In this document: one piece after another, positions 48,983 through 58,143 of the stretch
Position numbering within the stretch: the first letter of the stretch is position 1
Layout: every line of letters starts with the position of its first letter
NCBI GenBank assembly: GCA_963755375.1
Contig: CAVWKG010000016.1
Location: 1,922,001-1,986,000, forward strand
Length of the DNA: 64,000 nucleotides
Direction of reading: 5' to 3'
Source: Bog-473 sp963755375
Lineage (GTDB): Bacteria; Actinomycetota; Acidimicrobiia; Acidimicrobiales; RAAP-2
Program-made: the position numbers and the translations under genes
The notes under the pieces: generated by a model
Told to the model about the DNA's origin: nothing
What the model saw: the letters and a program-made list of their open reading frames with translations, nothing else
The model's database searches: none

Positions 48983-50083
48983 TCACGTCGCCAACGCCAC
49001 ACGCCCCTTGTTCGCGTTGTACGTGATGGTGAAGTCATAGAACGCCTGCACGCCACTATTGAAGAACGAGCTCCGATCACTGATGACTCGCACGAGATCC
49101 GCGGACGTCTCACTCCCTGCTGTGAAGGACCAGAACCGCGGCGCGCCACTCGAGGCCACCGCGATCGGCGTCCCCGACACAACCTGGCTGGTTCCTGGCG
49201 CGATGGGGACTTGATTGAGCGGCGATCCCGAGATCTGCACCTCGGGCGTTCCCGAATCGAAGAGCGCTGGTACGCACGCATCAACCGACCCAGCCGACAC
49301 GCACAGCGGGATTTGGCTGTCCCCCCACAGCGGATGGCCGTCAGACGTTCCATCGGGCTGAAGCTGGAACCTCTCGACGAGGTCCCCGCTATTGATCACT
49401 CGAGCGCCTAGGACAAGCTGTCCCGATCTGCCGTCGAGATGCAGACTCCACCGTCTGCTCAGCGACCCGACCATGCCGAGGATGGGACTCGTCACTCCTC
49501 CCTGACTGCTCTGCATTCCGACGCCGAGGATGCCGTCGACGCCCCGGTCCGACTCGAATCCCTGGATACCGTTGGCCGCTGGGCAGTTTGGCTTCGAAGC
49601 GATGCACATGGCACTTTGTACGAGCGCAAACGAAACGGGTCCGGCTGTCCTCGCTGCACCGAGTTGCATCACGGCGGACGCAACCACCCCTTTGAACCGG
49701 TAGCCGCCCGAGTAGGTGATATTGGACGCTTGGTTGGTCACGGTCACGCCCGACCCGGCATTCACGGCGCCGGCGAAGACGTGGAGGCCCGAGGACCCGG
49801 TATCGAGGACGACCCGCAGAGGTCCCCAGCCGCCGACGGTGATCTGCACAGTGGGAGACGCGCCTCCTATCTCGCCCTGGGCCCCCAGCACTGAGACTGG
49901 AACAGATACCGGAGAGGGTCGCTCCGCAAGCGCCGCACTCGCCCCCGTGACTGGGACCGTTGCGAGACCAGTGCCGAGCAGGGCGGCGCTCGCGACGGCG
50001 ATCGTCGCTCCGATGCATTTCGCTCGAGCCGTTCGTTCCGCGTGGATGGCTCGCCCCCCGAACCTGCGGTATCGCGCCTTCAC
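48983..50083 (-). CDS. Secreted pepsin-like aspartic-protease-fold protein
   Basis: A 366-aa protein with a long N-terminal signal or anchor (basic start, hydrophobic 24-52, ending near ASAALAE). It has two Asp motifs, D94 in VVLDTGSSGLHVF and D276 in PALFDSGTPEVQIS, and DGILGVGM (183-190), which matches the DGILGLG of A1 pepsins. Cys pairs at 160/167 and 261/270 could form disulfides. This suggests a bilobal aspartic protease outside the cell. DUF3443-like proteins share the first motif and are an alternative. Pepsin-like proteins are uncommon in bacteria. The gene stands alone. Confidence 0.7.
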   Translation of the reverse strand: MKARYRRFGGRAIHAERTARAKCIGATIAVASAALLGTGLATVPVTGASAALAERPSPVSVPVSVLGAQGEIGGASPTVQITVGGWGPLRVVLDTGSSGLHVFAGAVNAGSGVTVTNQASNITYSGGYRFKGVVASAVMQLGAARTAGPVSFALVQSAMCIASKPNCPAANGIQGFESDRGVDGILGVGMQSSQGGVTSPILGMVGSLSRRWSLHLDGRSGQLVLGARVINSGDLVERFQLQPDGTSDGHPLWGDSQIPLCVSAGSVDACVPALFDSGTPEVQISGSPLNQVPIAPGTSQVVSGTPIAVASSGAPRFWSFTAGSETSADLVRVISDRSSFFNSGVQAFYDFTITYNANKGRVALAT

Positions 50084-50272
50084 GCTGACATCGTTGCACT
50101 CAAATGTTATGGAGCGATAAGCCCCCGTCGTCTGCGGTCAGCCATCCTCGCAATGAAGGCCATCACCTATGATGACATGGGGCACCCGGTAGTCGACCCA
50201 TCTGCCAGCAGGTCATTGGAGCCGCCAGGCCCGAGAAGCGCTCCAGGGCCACCGTCGGAATATCGTTCCCGT

Positions 50273-50902
50273 ATGGCTGACAGTCCCCGTCACAGCGGAA
50301 GCGCGATCCCCCTCGGTCGAACAGCCGAATTCGACGCTGCCTACGAGGGCACGCCCCCCTGGGATATCGGGCACCCCCAGCCAGCGTTCGCGGGGCTCGT
50401 GGCCTCAGGACTTGTGGTCGGTCGAGTCCTCGACATTGGGTGCGGAACGGGCGAACACGCCCTGATGGTCGCCGGGCTTGGGCTTGATGTCACTGGGATC
50501 GACTCATCACCGAAGGCAATTCAGCTGGCAGAGGAGAAGGCCCGGGAGCGGGACCTCCATCCTCTTCTCCTTGTAGGCGATGCCTTGGAGCTTGCGACTC
50601 GCATCGAGCAGTACGACACCGTGTTGGACTGCGGTTTGTTCCACGTATTCGATGACTCTGACCGGGTGCGCTATGTCACAAGCCTCCATTCAGCCATTGC
50701 TCCGGGAGGTCGCTACTGCATGCTGTGCTTCAGCGACCAACAGCCAGGCGACTGGGGACCACGGCGAGTGAGCAAGGCCGAGATTCAGTCGAGTTTCGCC
50801 GTGGGATGGCGGATCCAGTCGCTCGAACCCACCCGAATCGAGATCACCATCGATCCGGACGGTGCACGTGCTTGGCTTTCGATCATCATCCGGGCCTCTT
50901 AG
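50273..50902 (+). CDS. Class I SAM-dependent methyltransferase
   Basis: A 209-aa methyltransferase. EFDAAYEGTPPWDIGHPQPA marks the thiopurine/TehB-like subgroup, and the SAM motif is RVLDIGCGTGEHALMVA with acidic GIDSSPKAIQLAEEKA. VLDCGLFHVFDD is motif IV and APGGRYCMLCFSD motif V. ATG 50273 is preferred over longer frames since it begins the conserved region. The target is unknown; small toxic or xenobiotic thiols are typical. Confidence 0.85.
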   Translation: MADSPRHSGSAIPLGRTAEFDAAYEGTPPWDIGHPQPAFAGLVASGLVVGRVLDIGCGTGEHALMVAGLGLDVTGIDSSPKAIQLAEEKARERDLHPLLLVGDALELATRIEQYDTVLDCGLFHVFDDSDRVRYVTSLHSAIAPGGRYCMLCFSDQQPGDWGPRRVSKAEIQSSFAVGWRIQSLEPTRIEITIDPDGARAWLSIIIRAS

Positions 50903-51000
50903 AATCGTTCATCCCGGGACCGAGTCCCCTGATTCGGCGAACGGGGCAAACCTCAGCTGACGGAGTGTTTTGGCTCGATCGGTCCTGTCGGGGGCTCCGC

Positions 51001-51600
51001 CTACTCGTCCATTGCCAGTTGAGCCCGGTGTCTCCGGTGACGCCGCACGACGAGAACCGTCAATATTGTGCTGAGCCCCAGACCGAAGAGAAGGATGACA
51101 ATGTCAGTGCTGGAACGGTGCCCAGTCGCCACCCGGCCCAAGCCGTATGCGGTCGCAGTAACAGACAACGTGAACAGAATCGACGCGAAGAGATTCCAAA
51201 CAGCGAACTGGCTGAACTTCATTTTCGCTGTCCCAGAGATGATGGCCGGAGTAAAGAACACGGCCATGCGTCCCCATTTCGCGTAGGCCTGCTCACCCTT
51301 GTCCATGAGCCGTTGGCGACTGACTTGGCGCTTTCCCGGCCGAGCCAGAAGTTGACTCCCCCAACGATGGCCGATGTAGTAGCCCAACAGGCCGCCGACT
51401 TCGCCTGCGATCACCGAGAGGACGACGACCAGTGCCAGGTTGAGATTGCCCTGACTGGCCGCAGCTGCACCCGCCGCAAGAGCGACACTCCCGATCATTG
51501 GGACGCCCGCCCAAGATGCCATGACCGCCACGAACAGGATCGCGTAGCCCCACCAGGCGCCTACGGAAGTTGTCGAATCTAGGGCGATCAGATGCAACAA
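51001..51600 (-). CDS. DedA/VTT-domain membrane protein
   Basis: A 199-aa membrane protein with four to five hydrophobic helices. WAGVPMIGSVALAAGAAAA, VIAGEVGGLLGYYIGHRWG and FFTPAIISGTAKMKFSQFA (with the conserved Pro and Gly of the VTT loop) match the DedA family. These proteins flip or transport phospholipids or undecaprenyl phosphate. The C terminus is basic. It is convergent with the methyltransferase gene. Confidence 0.82.
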   Translation of the reverse strand: MLHLIALDSTTSVGAWWGYAILFVAVMASWAGVPMIGSVALAAGAAAASQGNLNLALVVVLSVIAGEVGGLLGYYIGHRWGSQLLARPGKRQVSRQRLMDKGEQAYAKWGRMAVFFTPAIISGTAKMKFSQFAVWNLFASILFTLSVTATAYGLGRVATGHRSSTDIVILLFGLGLSTILTVLVVRRHRRHRAQLAMDE

Positions 51601-52285
51601 GTAGTCGCCATGCCCGTTGCGTTCTCAGTGCCGAGAGTCATTTCAGCTGACATTCTGGTCCACCGAGGGACGCTTCTCGTTCCAGGCGACGTGAAATCCT
51701 AGGGGTGGTGCCCTTCGCGGGGGCTCATCGACCACGTCACCTAACCAAATGTATCTCGCGGTAGCGCGAGGGTGGGAAGTGCATCGCTCTTTCCTCACAA
51801 TCAGGAGCGATACATCCATCCGTTCTGTACCACGTTTCTCGGAGTGCGTGCAGACGGCGGCGAATCCATCGCCAGACCTCCGGTTGTCGGGGTGTGCACA
51901 TGGTTTGCGGAATCTAGGCCACGACTCGCGGCAGCTGTGGTCTCGGTGACGATTTCCGATACAGGTAGGTGAACAACATGTGACAGAACTACCCCAGTAA
52001 CCGGTGCAACATGTTGTCGGCCAGCCTCCCGTCGTACCGCCGTGTCCCGCGTCCCGGCGCGAGGGGGAGTTCGGTCCCCCGGGGCAAGTGCCCGAGCCAC
52101 CGTGCCCGCCGTCCCCGCAGCTGGCCCACCCTCAACACGAGCCGAGAGGGCCGAGGATGTCCATTGGCACGGCGTTCTGGACACCTCATAGCTCTAGATT
52201 TGTACTGTGCCCACGAGCCCACGACTGCGGCGGCTCGAATGAAGCAGTTTCTCCACTCGATGCCTGAGCGAATTAGAGCACAACT
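51601..52285. other. Long intergenic region with an inverted repeat
   Basis: About 685 bp with no convincing gene on either strand; small frames have random-looking composition and no ribosome sites. A 9-bp inverted repeat ACAACATGT (51973-51981) and ACATGTTGT (52009-52017), with a 27-nt loop, lies near the middle. It could be a hairpin or a pair of regulator half-sites. Promoters for the divergent DedA gene and the downstream membrane protein are expected here. Confidence 0.4.
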
Positions 52286-52684
52286 ATGATCGCGCGCTGG
52301 GTTTGGTTCGTCATGATGATCGCCATCGGCATCGAGTTCGCACTCGGTGTGGCGTGCTTGGTGCTCGTCCCGATCGGACGATCTGATCAGTGGCTGCCTC
52401 CCCAGAGTAGGGGTGTGTACATCGCCCACGCTGTTCTGGGGGGGCTGCTGACGATCGGAGCGCTGGCCATCCTCGTTGCGGTTCTCGATGGCTCGAGGTT
52501 CGTGCGTCTCGGCGCACAGATGGGCCTCGTCGGGCTCATGCTCGGCGCCGGAGGTGGGACGTTATCCGTGTGGCACCCTTGGCGGCTGACAGGCATGGGG
52601 TTGATGTTCGTCGGAGGGCTCCTCGCCTTCTTCGGTTATGTCATTCCTCTCGCCGATGTCCCGGCGAAGGAACCGACCGGCTGA
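52286..52684 (+). CDS. Small four-helix membrane protein, unknown
   Basis: A 132-aa membrane protein. The hydrophobic segments are about 4-30 (VWFVMMIAIGIEFALGVACL), 44-65 (VYIAHAVLGGLLTIGALAIL), 75-92 and 100-120. The loops are short with one cluster of Arg/Ser. No family is named. The end DVPAKEPTG is polar and cytosolic or external. ATG 52286 begins the first helix. Confidence 0.6.
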   Translation: MIARWVWFVMMIAIGIEFALGVACLVLVPIGRSDQWLPPQSRGVYIAHAVLGGLLTIGALAILVAVLDGSRFVRLGAQMGLVGLMLGAGGGTLSVWHPWRLTGMGLMFVGGLLAFFGYVIPLADVPAKEPTG

Positions 52685-52813
52685 CTTCCAATGTGGCCCT
52701 GTCCGGCGTATGAGGCTGGCCGGTTGATTCTCGTCGTAGATCTGGAAACGCCCTTCTCGAGCGGGTCGGCGAGACACGACGGAAGGCAGCCGTGGGAGTA
52801 TCGTCGAGCGGTG

Positions 52814-53224
52814 ATGTCACCCAGAGGCCTCATCCCGTTGACCGGCGCCAGGACCCCTGCCGCGTGGCCGTGGCCCGACGATCTCGACGCCATGATCGCT
52901 GCGCCAGGGTTCCACACGGTCCTGTTCGAGGACGATCGGGTCAGAGTTCTCGATGGACGTGTTCCACCTGGCGCCACCGTGCCTGTGCACACCCACCGGT
53001 GGGGTGGCGTTCTCTACATCCTTGCGACGAGCGACTTCGTCCGCCGAGATCCCGACGGGAATGTGGTGGCCGATACCAGAGCGTCGAAATCTACGCCGAT
53101 CTTGGGTACAGCCGCCTGGGGCGCACCGCTGACGCCGCACTCTTTAGAGAACGTAGGCAGCGAGGAATTCCGCACCCTCACCGTGGAGTTGAAAGACGGG
53201 AGTGGGAACGAACCACCCGAATGA
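52814..53224 (+). CDS. Cupin-fold protein
   Basis: A 136-aa single-domain cupin. The first motif is VPPGATVPVHTHRWGGVLYIL with two metal-type His, and the second region is APLTPHSLENVGSEEFRTLTVEL. ATG 52814 is preceded by a weak GAGCGG and begins the domain at normal length; the longer frame adds unrelated sequence. Neighbours give no substrate. Confidence 0.72.
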   Translation: MSPRGLIPLTGARTPAAWPWPDDLDAMIAAPGFHTVLFEDDRVRVLDGRVPPGATVPVHTHRWGGVLYILATSDFVRRDPDGNVVADTRASKSTPILGTAAWGAPLTPHSLENVGSEEFRTLTVELKDGSGNEPPE

Positions 53225-53426
53225 GAAGTCCCATTCGTGGGCGGTCTTCCTCTTCCCGCGAATCGGACCGGGGTGTGAAAATCTACGACTTCTTTTGGTA
53301 GGACACCGCCGAAACGACAAGGCTCCTTGCTCCGGCCCGTCGAGCAGAGGCACACGTTGGCGAGAGCCCGTTAGCGCCCGGCGTCCATGGGGTCTAGGGT
53401 GAGGTGGATCCTGAAAGAGAGTCCGA

Positions 53427-53678
53427 ATGATTCTGGGAAACGCATTTGGCCCTGCCTTTCCCATCGTCCTCCTAGGGTTTGCACTTCCGCTGTGGGCGAT
53501 CGTTGATGCCCTTAGTCGGCCCGCCGTGGCCTTCTATGCGGCAGGCTCACACAAGGTTGCGTGGGTCATCGTGCTGCTGGTCTTCACGTTCGTCTTGGGC
53601 ATCGGCCTCCTCCTCGCCACGTTTTACCTCGTGAGCGTCCGGAGGAAGGTTCAGCAGCAGATGCAGCTGCGTCGCTGA
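53427..53678 (+). CDS. Small two-helix membrane protein (PLDc_N-like)
   Basis: An 83-aa protein with two membrane helices (about 8-32 and 42-68), the sequence ALPLWAIVDALSRPAVAFYA between and a basic tail RRKVQQQMQLRR. The pattern resembles the phospholipase D N-terminal-type small membrane proteins common in actinobacteria. The function is unknown. GAAAGAG lies shortly before ATG 53427. The preceding 200 bp are empty. Confidence 0.6.
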   Translation: MILGNAFGPAFPIVLLGFALPLWAIVDALSRPAVAFYAAGSHKVAWVIVLLVFTFVLGIGLLLATFYLVSVRRKVQQQMQLRR

Positions 53679-53730
53679 ACCAGCGGGCCGAGTAGGCGCG
53701 GAACCAGGGCAGGCCGGCGAAAAACCTTCC

Positions 53731-54723
53731 CTATCGCGGGGAGTCGCCCATGCGGTACTCGTGGGTCAGTTCGTCGAGCCGGGATTTCACGTCCTCCTCG
53801 AGCACGAATTCAGCTGCGTCCAAGCTCGCTGCACGCTGGTCAGGGTCGCTCGCCCCGATAATGGGCGCGGTGATCGTCTCGTTCGCCAATACCCAGGCGA
53901 CGGACAGAGTCACGAGATTCATGCCAACCTCTCGCGCAATGGCGAGGAGGTTATCGACAGTGTCGAACTCTCGGTCGTGCCAATAGCGGCCTTGATACAT
54001 CTGACCCGCGTTGCCCAGAGTAAAGCGACCGCCTTCGGCCGGCGGATCACCGCGTCGGTGCTTCCCCGACAGGAGGCCACCAGCGATCGGGTTGTACGGA
54101 ATGACTCCCACACCCTCCTCGCCGCAGAACGGGAGCATCTCACGCTCTATCTGCCGGAACAACAGGTTGTAACGAGGCTGTACCGAGTCGAATCGTGCGA
54201 GCCCGAGCGTCTCGCTGCGCCCGATGGCACGGACCAACTGGTACGTGAGAAAGTTCGAGCATCCGATGTAGCGGACCTTGCCTTGGTGGACAAGATCATC
54301 GAGCGCTCCGAGCGTCTCGTCGATCGGGGTCGCCGAATCGAACCCGTGGAGCTGATAGAGGTCGATGTAGTCGGTCTGCAGGCGGCGTAAGGATCCATCA
54401 ATTGCATCGAAGATGTGCCTTTTGGAGTTACCGGCGTCGAACGCTGACGGCCCGGTGCGTCCAAAGCATTTCGTGGCGAGGACGAAGCGGTCCCGCTTCC
54501 CATGCAGCCAGCGACCCAGGATCTCCTCTGTACGGCCCACGGTCGCGAGATCCCCTCCGAGTGGATAGACGTCAGAACTATCGATGAAGTCGATGCCGCC
54601 TTCCTCGGCTCGATTGAGAATCGAAATCGAAGTCGGCTCATCGCACTGCAAGCCAAACGTCATCGTCCCAAGACACAGTTTCGAGACTTGCAGGCCGGTT
54701 CGTCCAAGTCGTGAGTGGTCCAC
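53731..54723 (-). CDS. Aldo/keto reductase
   Basis: A 330-aa NADPH-dependent TIM-barrel oxidoreductase. LGRTGLQVSKLCLGTMTFG opens the fold, FIDSSDVYPLGG carries catalytic Asp and Tyr, FVLATKCFGR the Lys, and DLYQLHGFDSATPIDE the His. IPYNPIAGGLLSGKHRRGD and TAPIIGASDPDQ bind the cofactor. GTG 54723 is chosen as it precedes the conserved start. The substrate is unknown. Confidence 0.9.
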   Translation of the reverse strand: MDHSRLGRTGLQVSKLCLGTMTFGLQCDEPTSISILNRAEEGGIDFIDSSDVYPLGGDLATVGRTEEILGRWLHGKRDRFVLATKCFGRTGPSAFDAGNSKRHIFDAIDGSLRRLQTDYIDLYQLHGFDSATPIDETLGALDDLVHQGKVRYIGCSNFLTYQLVRAIGRSETLGLARFDSVQPRYNLLFRQIEREMLPFCGEEGVGVIPYNPIAGGLLSGKHRRGDPPAEGGRFTLGNAGQMYQGRYWHDREFDTVDNLLAIAREVGMNLVTLSVAWVLANETITAPIIGASDPDQRAASLDAAEFVLEEDVKSRLDELTHEYRMGDSPR

Positions 54724-54849
54724 GTCTAGAAAGGTAGCGTTCCTGCTTCGATTCCCGCGGATCGGCGAGCGTGGGCAGCGTCGCAGGGCCTCTGTCCAGC
54801 GTGGGGGCACACCATGACCCGTCGCCTCTTTGTGGGGCGACGCCGCCCG

Positions 54850-55113
54850 CTATCTGCCGGTGCGTTCGCGGTGACTACACCCCGGCCAGCAGCAGGGCCG
54901 ACGTTGGCCTTCTTCCAGCTCCTCCTGGGTCCGGCGAATGCGCCGTTCTCGGGTTATCTCCTGCTTGGCATCCTCGACCCAGCAGATGAACTCGTTGCGG
55001 GCCAGAGGCGTGATGTCCTGCCAGGCATCGAATGCAGTGGGGTTAGCGATCAGTGCCTTGCGCAGGTCTCCTGGAAGCTTGTGCACCACCCCACCGGGTA
55101 CTCGCGCGCTCAC
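54850..55113 (-). CDS. YdeI/OmpD-associated (OmdA) domain protein
   Basis: An 87-aa protein. VVHKLPGDLRKALIANPTAF, FDAWQDITPLARNEFICWVE, RRIRRTQEELEEGQRR and PCCWPGCSHR match the C-terminal domain of YdeI-type proteins, where LTPLARNE and the Cys-rich ending are hallmarks. The vicinal Cys (CC, C) may bind metal. The function is poorly known; it is linked to stress in other bacteria. Confidence 0.8.
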   Translation of the reverse strand: MSARVPGGVVHKLPGDLRKALIANPTAFDAWQDITPLARNEFICWVEDAKQEITRERRIRRTQEELEEGQRRPCCWPGCSHRERTGR

Positions 55114-55198
55114 CGGAACAGGGTAGCGGGGTCAGGTCGAAATGGAAGCGCGATTGTTGGCACCTGCCTGGCGTTCGAGCAGGTATTGGCGTGATGGG

Positions 55199-55774
55199 TT
55201 AGCCAGAGTCCTTATCGACGAATCGTTTTAGGGCACGTCCGTAACCGACGGTTCCACCCCTCTGGATCCCTCTACCGATCGGGCCCACGAGTCGAACGAG
55301 TGGACCGCCCGGGCGGGAGAACGCCTGGATCTCGAACCGAACGACCTGGTCCGGTGACATCGAAACGACGAACGCCTCCTCACCGTTCTCAGGATGGCCC
55401 GGCAGCGTCCCGTATGCGAAGCCCCATCGTGTTGGCCCATCGATCACGCCCACGATCCGGCAAGGCGCTGCGAGGGCCACGATAGGCGTCCCCAGAGCCA
55501 CGACAACGGTCGCACCTGTCCGGATCTCCTGGTTATCGGGGAAGACACGCACGCCAGGCAGGCGATGCGCCTCCCACCTCTTCAGACCCATCATGGCTCG
55601 CCGAAACGTCCTAGCTCCGTTGCCAAGCAGGGTCTCATAGCGGTCGTGGCGAAACCCGTCCGGTTGCCTTCCCGCGAGCGTGGCCCCGATGTCGCTGTAC
55701 GTCGGTCGCACCTTCTCAAGGTCCTCCAACATCTGCTCCATGGCGCCGGAATCCGATGCGCGGACGAACCTCAT
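55199..55774 (-). CDS. DUF1990 family protein
   Basis: A 191-aa protein. RPTYSDIGATLAGRQPDGFR, FRRAMMGLKRWEAHRLPGVR and RWGFAYGTLPGHPENGEEAF match DUF1990, a START/SRPBCC-like fold of unknown function. Start 55774 (MRFVRAS) matches typical homologue length; GTG 55858 is an upstream alternative that adds 28 residues. No operon partner. Confidence 0.8.
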   Translation of the reverse strand: MRFVRASDSGAMEQMLEDLEKVRPTYSDIGATLAGRQPDGFRHDRYETLLGNGARTFRRAMMGLKRWEAHRLPGVRVFPDNQEIRTGATVVVALGTPIVALAAPCRIVGVIDGPTRWGFAYGTLPGHPENGEEAFVVSMSPDQVVRFEIQAFSRPGGPLVRLVGPIGRGIQRGGTVGYGRALKRFVDKDSG

Positions 55775-55919
55775 GATCCGCTTGTTATCAGGGGCAGCGC
55801 AATACGGGCGCAGTGCCCCATCCCGGCATTCGGCCATGTTGGCAGATGGCAAATCCACCCTAGTTCGGGTCCGCTCGGAGAAGCAGCGGCCTGATACGTG
55901 TCATCGCCTATAAAGGTGT

Positions 55920-56225
55920 ATGGCCATAGTGATTGTGCAGGGAGTGTTCTCGGTTGACCCGAATGAACGGGACCGGTTCGTAGAGACAAGCCTTGAGGGC
56001 ATGCGCTCTTCTCGGCAGGAAGAAGGCTGTCTCGAATACGTGATCGCTGTTGACCCCCTCGACGGGGAGCGCGCGATTCTGTCCGAGCGATGGGAATCAA
56101 TGGATCACCTGCAAAAGCACCTTTCTCGTCAGCAGAATGCGGCTCGGGATGTCGCCCCGAGGCCGGTACCTCGGAGTGTTGAGATCACTCTTTTCGAGGT
56201 GGCGACTTCACGTCCTCTCCGCTGA
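55920..56225 (+). CDS. Antibiotic biosynthesis monooxygenase (ABM) domain protein
   Basis: A 101-aa ferredoxin-like fold protein. VIVQGVFSVDPNERDRFVET, EEGCLEYVIAVDPLDGE and RWESMDHLQKHLS match ABM/YgiN-type proteins, which act on quinones or reactive small molecules as homodimers. ATG 55920 is a clear start after a gap that separates it from the divergent DUF1990 gene. Confidence 0.8.
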   Translation: MAIVIVQGVFSVDPNERDRFVETSLEGMRSSRQEEGCLEYVIAVDPLDGERAILSERWESMDHLQKHLSRQQNAARDVAPRPVPRSVEITLFEVATSRPLR

Positions 56226-56660
56226 CAGACGTGATTGTCACGAAGATGTACTTCACGACAATGGGCGACTACGCGTCGTGGTGTACGAGACAGACCGGTG
56301 CGTCGGCTGGGAACCGGAAACGCCGATCACGCCAGGAACGGGTCATGCAGGAGATTCCAGAAGGTCCCGAAGCAACACGGGTGACAGAAACGTACCACTG
56401 CACGGACTCCCCCGAGAGCGCGAGCCAGGGGACAATTCGCAATGCATGGGTCGCTGGCACGAACGAGACACTGGAGCGACTCGACCAGGTCTGCACGACG
56501 CAAGAAGGAAAAGGTTGAGCCGGCCAACGGTGCCATTCGATCGAGCGAGCATTCGTCGATGCACTGGATCCAGTCGTGCCTCGAGGCAGGACCGTTGATT
56601 CGTCCCCGGTCCCCGCTGCGTCCCGGCAGATCGGGGCACACTGTTTGGTCGGGGTGATTG
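56226..56660. other. Intergenic region with one doubtful plus-strand frame
   Basis: About 435 bp. One 95-residue frame (56231-56518) starts GTGATTGTCACG just after the ABM stop and has polar Thr/Ser/Glu-rich sequence, with no family recognised and no strong ribosome site. It could be a degraded gene. The frames on the minus strand look random. No terminator hairpin was noticed. Confidence 0.3.
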
Positions 56661-57101
56661 CTAGTTCGGCCACTCGTAACACACGTCGGGGGCTTGCTCC
56701 TCGTTGTTGCCCATCGTCATAGCAGTGGAGACGAATCCGTGTGCTTCATAGAAACGTCGGGCATCGAGATTGCTCTGAAAGGTCCAGAGTTTGAGTCCGG
56801 TCGGACGCAGTCTCATCGCATGCTCGAGCAGTGCCCCTCCGATGCCCCTTCCCGTCGAGGCCGGGTCGACATAGAGCTGATCGATCCACTCTTCGTCGAG
56901 CACCATCAGGGCTATTGCTTGGCCGGTTCTGACGGCGACCCAAACCTCGCGGGTCGGCAGTACGACCTGCTCGAACCATCGGTGCACTTCCTCATCCGTG
57001 TGGATGGTTGGAGGAATCGATGGGACGGAAGCTGTCCGAGAACGGAGCCACAGCGCAGCAAGAGAGCTCGCCTCACCTGAGACTGGGTTCCGGATCTCCA
57101 T
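56661..57101 (-). CDS. GNAT family N-acetyltransferase
   Basis: A 146-aa GNAT. Motif A is IDQLYVDPASTGRGIGGALL and motif B FQSNLDARRFYEAHGF. The upstream half (HRWFEQVVLPTREVWVAV) fits the fold. The Asn/Glu-rich ending EEQAPDVCYEWP is common in amino-acid or antibiotic acetyltransferase-like GNATs, but the substrate is unknown. ATG 57101 is the first start with full length. Confidence 0.85.
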   Translation of the reverse strand: MEIRNPVSGEASSLAALWLRSRTASVPSIPPTIHTDEEVHRWFEQVVLPTREVWVAVRTGQAIALMVLDEEWIDQLYVDPASTGRGIGGALLEHAMRLRPTGLKLWTFQSNLDARRFYEAHGFVSTAMTMGNNEEQAPDVCYEWPN

Positions 57102-57202
57102 GCCACATCATGTCTCCGGGCCGGCGGTAGTCACTAGGGGGCACTCCGAACGCGAAATGGAGACACCGAGCGCCAATGAGCCCGGCCTGGCCATACTGCT
57201 CC

Positions 57203-58018
57203 ATGGTGAACACCAACGAGTCCGGCCAACGGCTAGTGAATGCGGTCGCGGAAAGAACCCAAAACATCGCCAACAGCCTGCGTGCACTCAGCAATGAGGA
57301 GTTACATGAGTCCTCCGAGTTACCGGAGTGGAGCCGCCTGACCATCGCATGTCACCTTCGATTCGGGGCCGAGTCACTCACCCGAATGACACGCTCGGCT
57401 GTGCGAGGCCTACCCGTGGCCTACTACCCCGAGGGACGCGACGTACAGCGTCCCCGGACATTGGTGCCGCTTCCGGGGGAGTCACCCCACGATGTCGTGG
57501 AGTCACTGGCGGGCCTCAGCGAGGAACTGAACAAGGAATGGTCGAGCGTCGATCCCGATTCCTGGGGTGCACAAGTCGTCGAACCCCCGGAGAACCGAGA
57601 TCTCGGTCCAGTCCCTCTCCGTCACCTTCCCCTCCTGAGGCTTACAGAGGTTGAAGTCCACGGTACCGACCTGGGGTTGAACCTTGGCGGCTGGAGCGAG
57701 ATCTTCATCAGCAGCGCGCTCCCTATGCGCCTGGAGTGGTTGAACACCCGTCGAGCCAACCACCGAGTATTCGACACGGACCAAGAAGGCTCCTGGCTCC
57801 TTGTGGCCACCGATGGACCCACCTACAAGGTGACCGTGAACGGCTCCGACGTCGACTCCCACACCGCGCGTTCCGATACCCGGGCGAGGGCCGTCATCGT
57901 AGCCACCAGTCGGGATCTTCTTGCCCTGCTGCTGGGCCGCGCCGTCGACACTCCACCCGTCATCACGGGCGACACCGCGTTCGGGCGATCCTTTTGTGGG
58001 ACCTTTCCTGGTCCTTAG
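57203..58018 (+). CDS. Mycothiol-dependent maleylpyruvate isomerase-like protein
   Basis: A 271-aa MDMPI-family protein. The N-terminal DinB-like helical bundle has LPEWSRLTIACHLRFGAESL (metal-binding His), and the second has RHLPLLRLTEVEVHGTDLGL. The C-terminal region (SWLLVATDGPTYKVTVNG) is the alpha/beta domain typical of the family. Such enzymes use mycothiol, which fits an actinobacterial host. ATG 57203 is preferred to GTG-type starts upstream by family length. The real substrate is unknown. Confidence 0.75.
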   Translation: MVNTNESGQRLVNAVAERTQNIANSLRALSNEELHESSELPEWSRLTIACHLRFGAESLTRMTRSAVRGLPVAYYPEGRDVQRPRTLVPLPGESPHDVVESLAGLSEELNKEWSSVDPDSWGAQVVEPPENRDLGPVPLRHLPLLRLTEVEVHGTDLGLNLGGWSEIFISSALPMRLEWLNTRRANHRVFDTDQEGSWLLVATDGPTYKVTVNGSDVDSHTARSDTRARAVIVATSRDLLALLLGRAVDTPPVITGDTAFGRSFCGTFPGP

Positions 58019-58143
58019 AAATTGAGCGGCCCGACTGCCGGCATCTACCCGGGGAACCGCCCCAAACGCGAACCAGACCGAGCTCAAGAGCTCTGTCCCG
58101 AAGCGATCCGGGCCGACAGACCCTCCCGCGTCAGGTCGGAACT

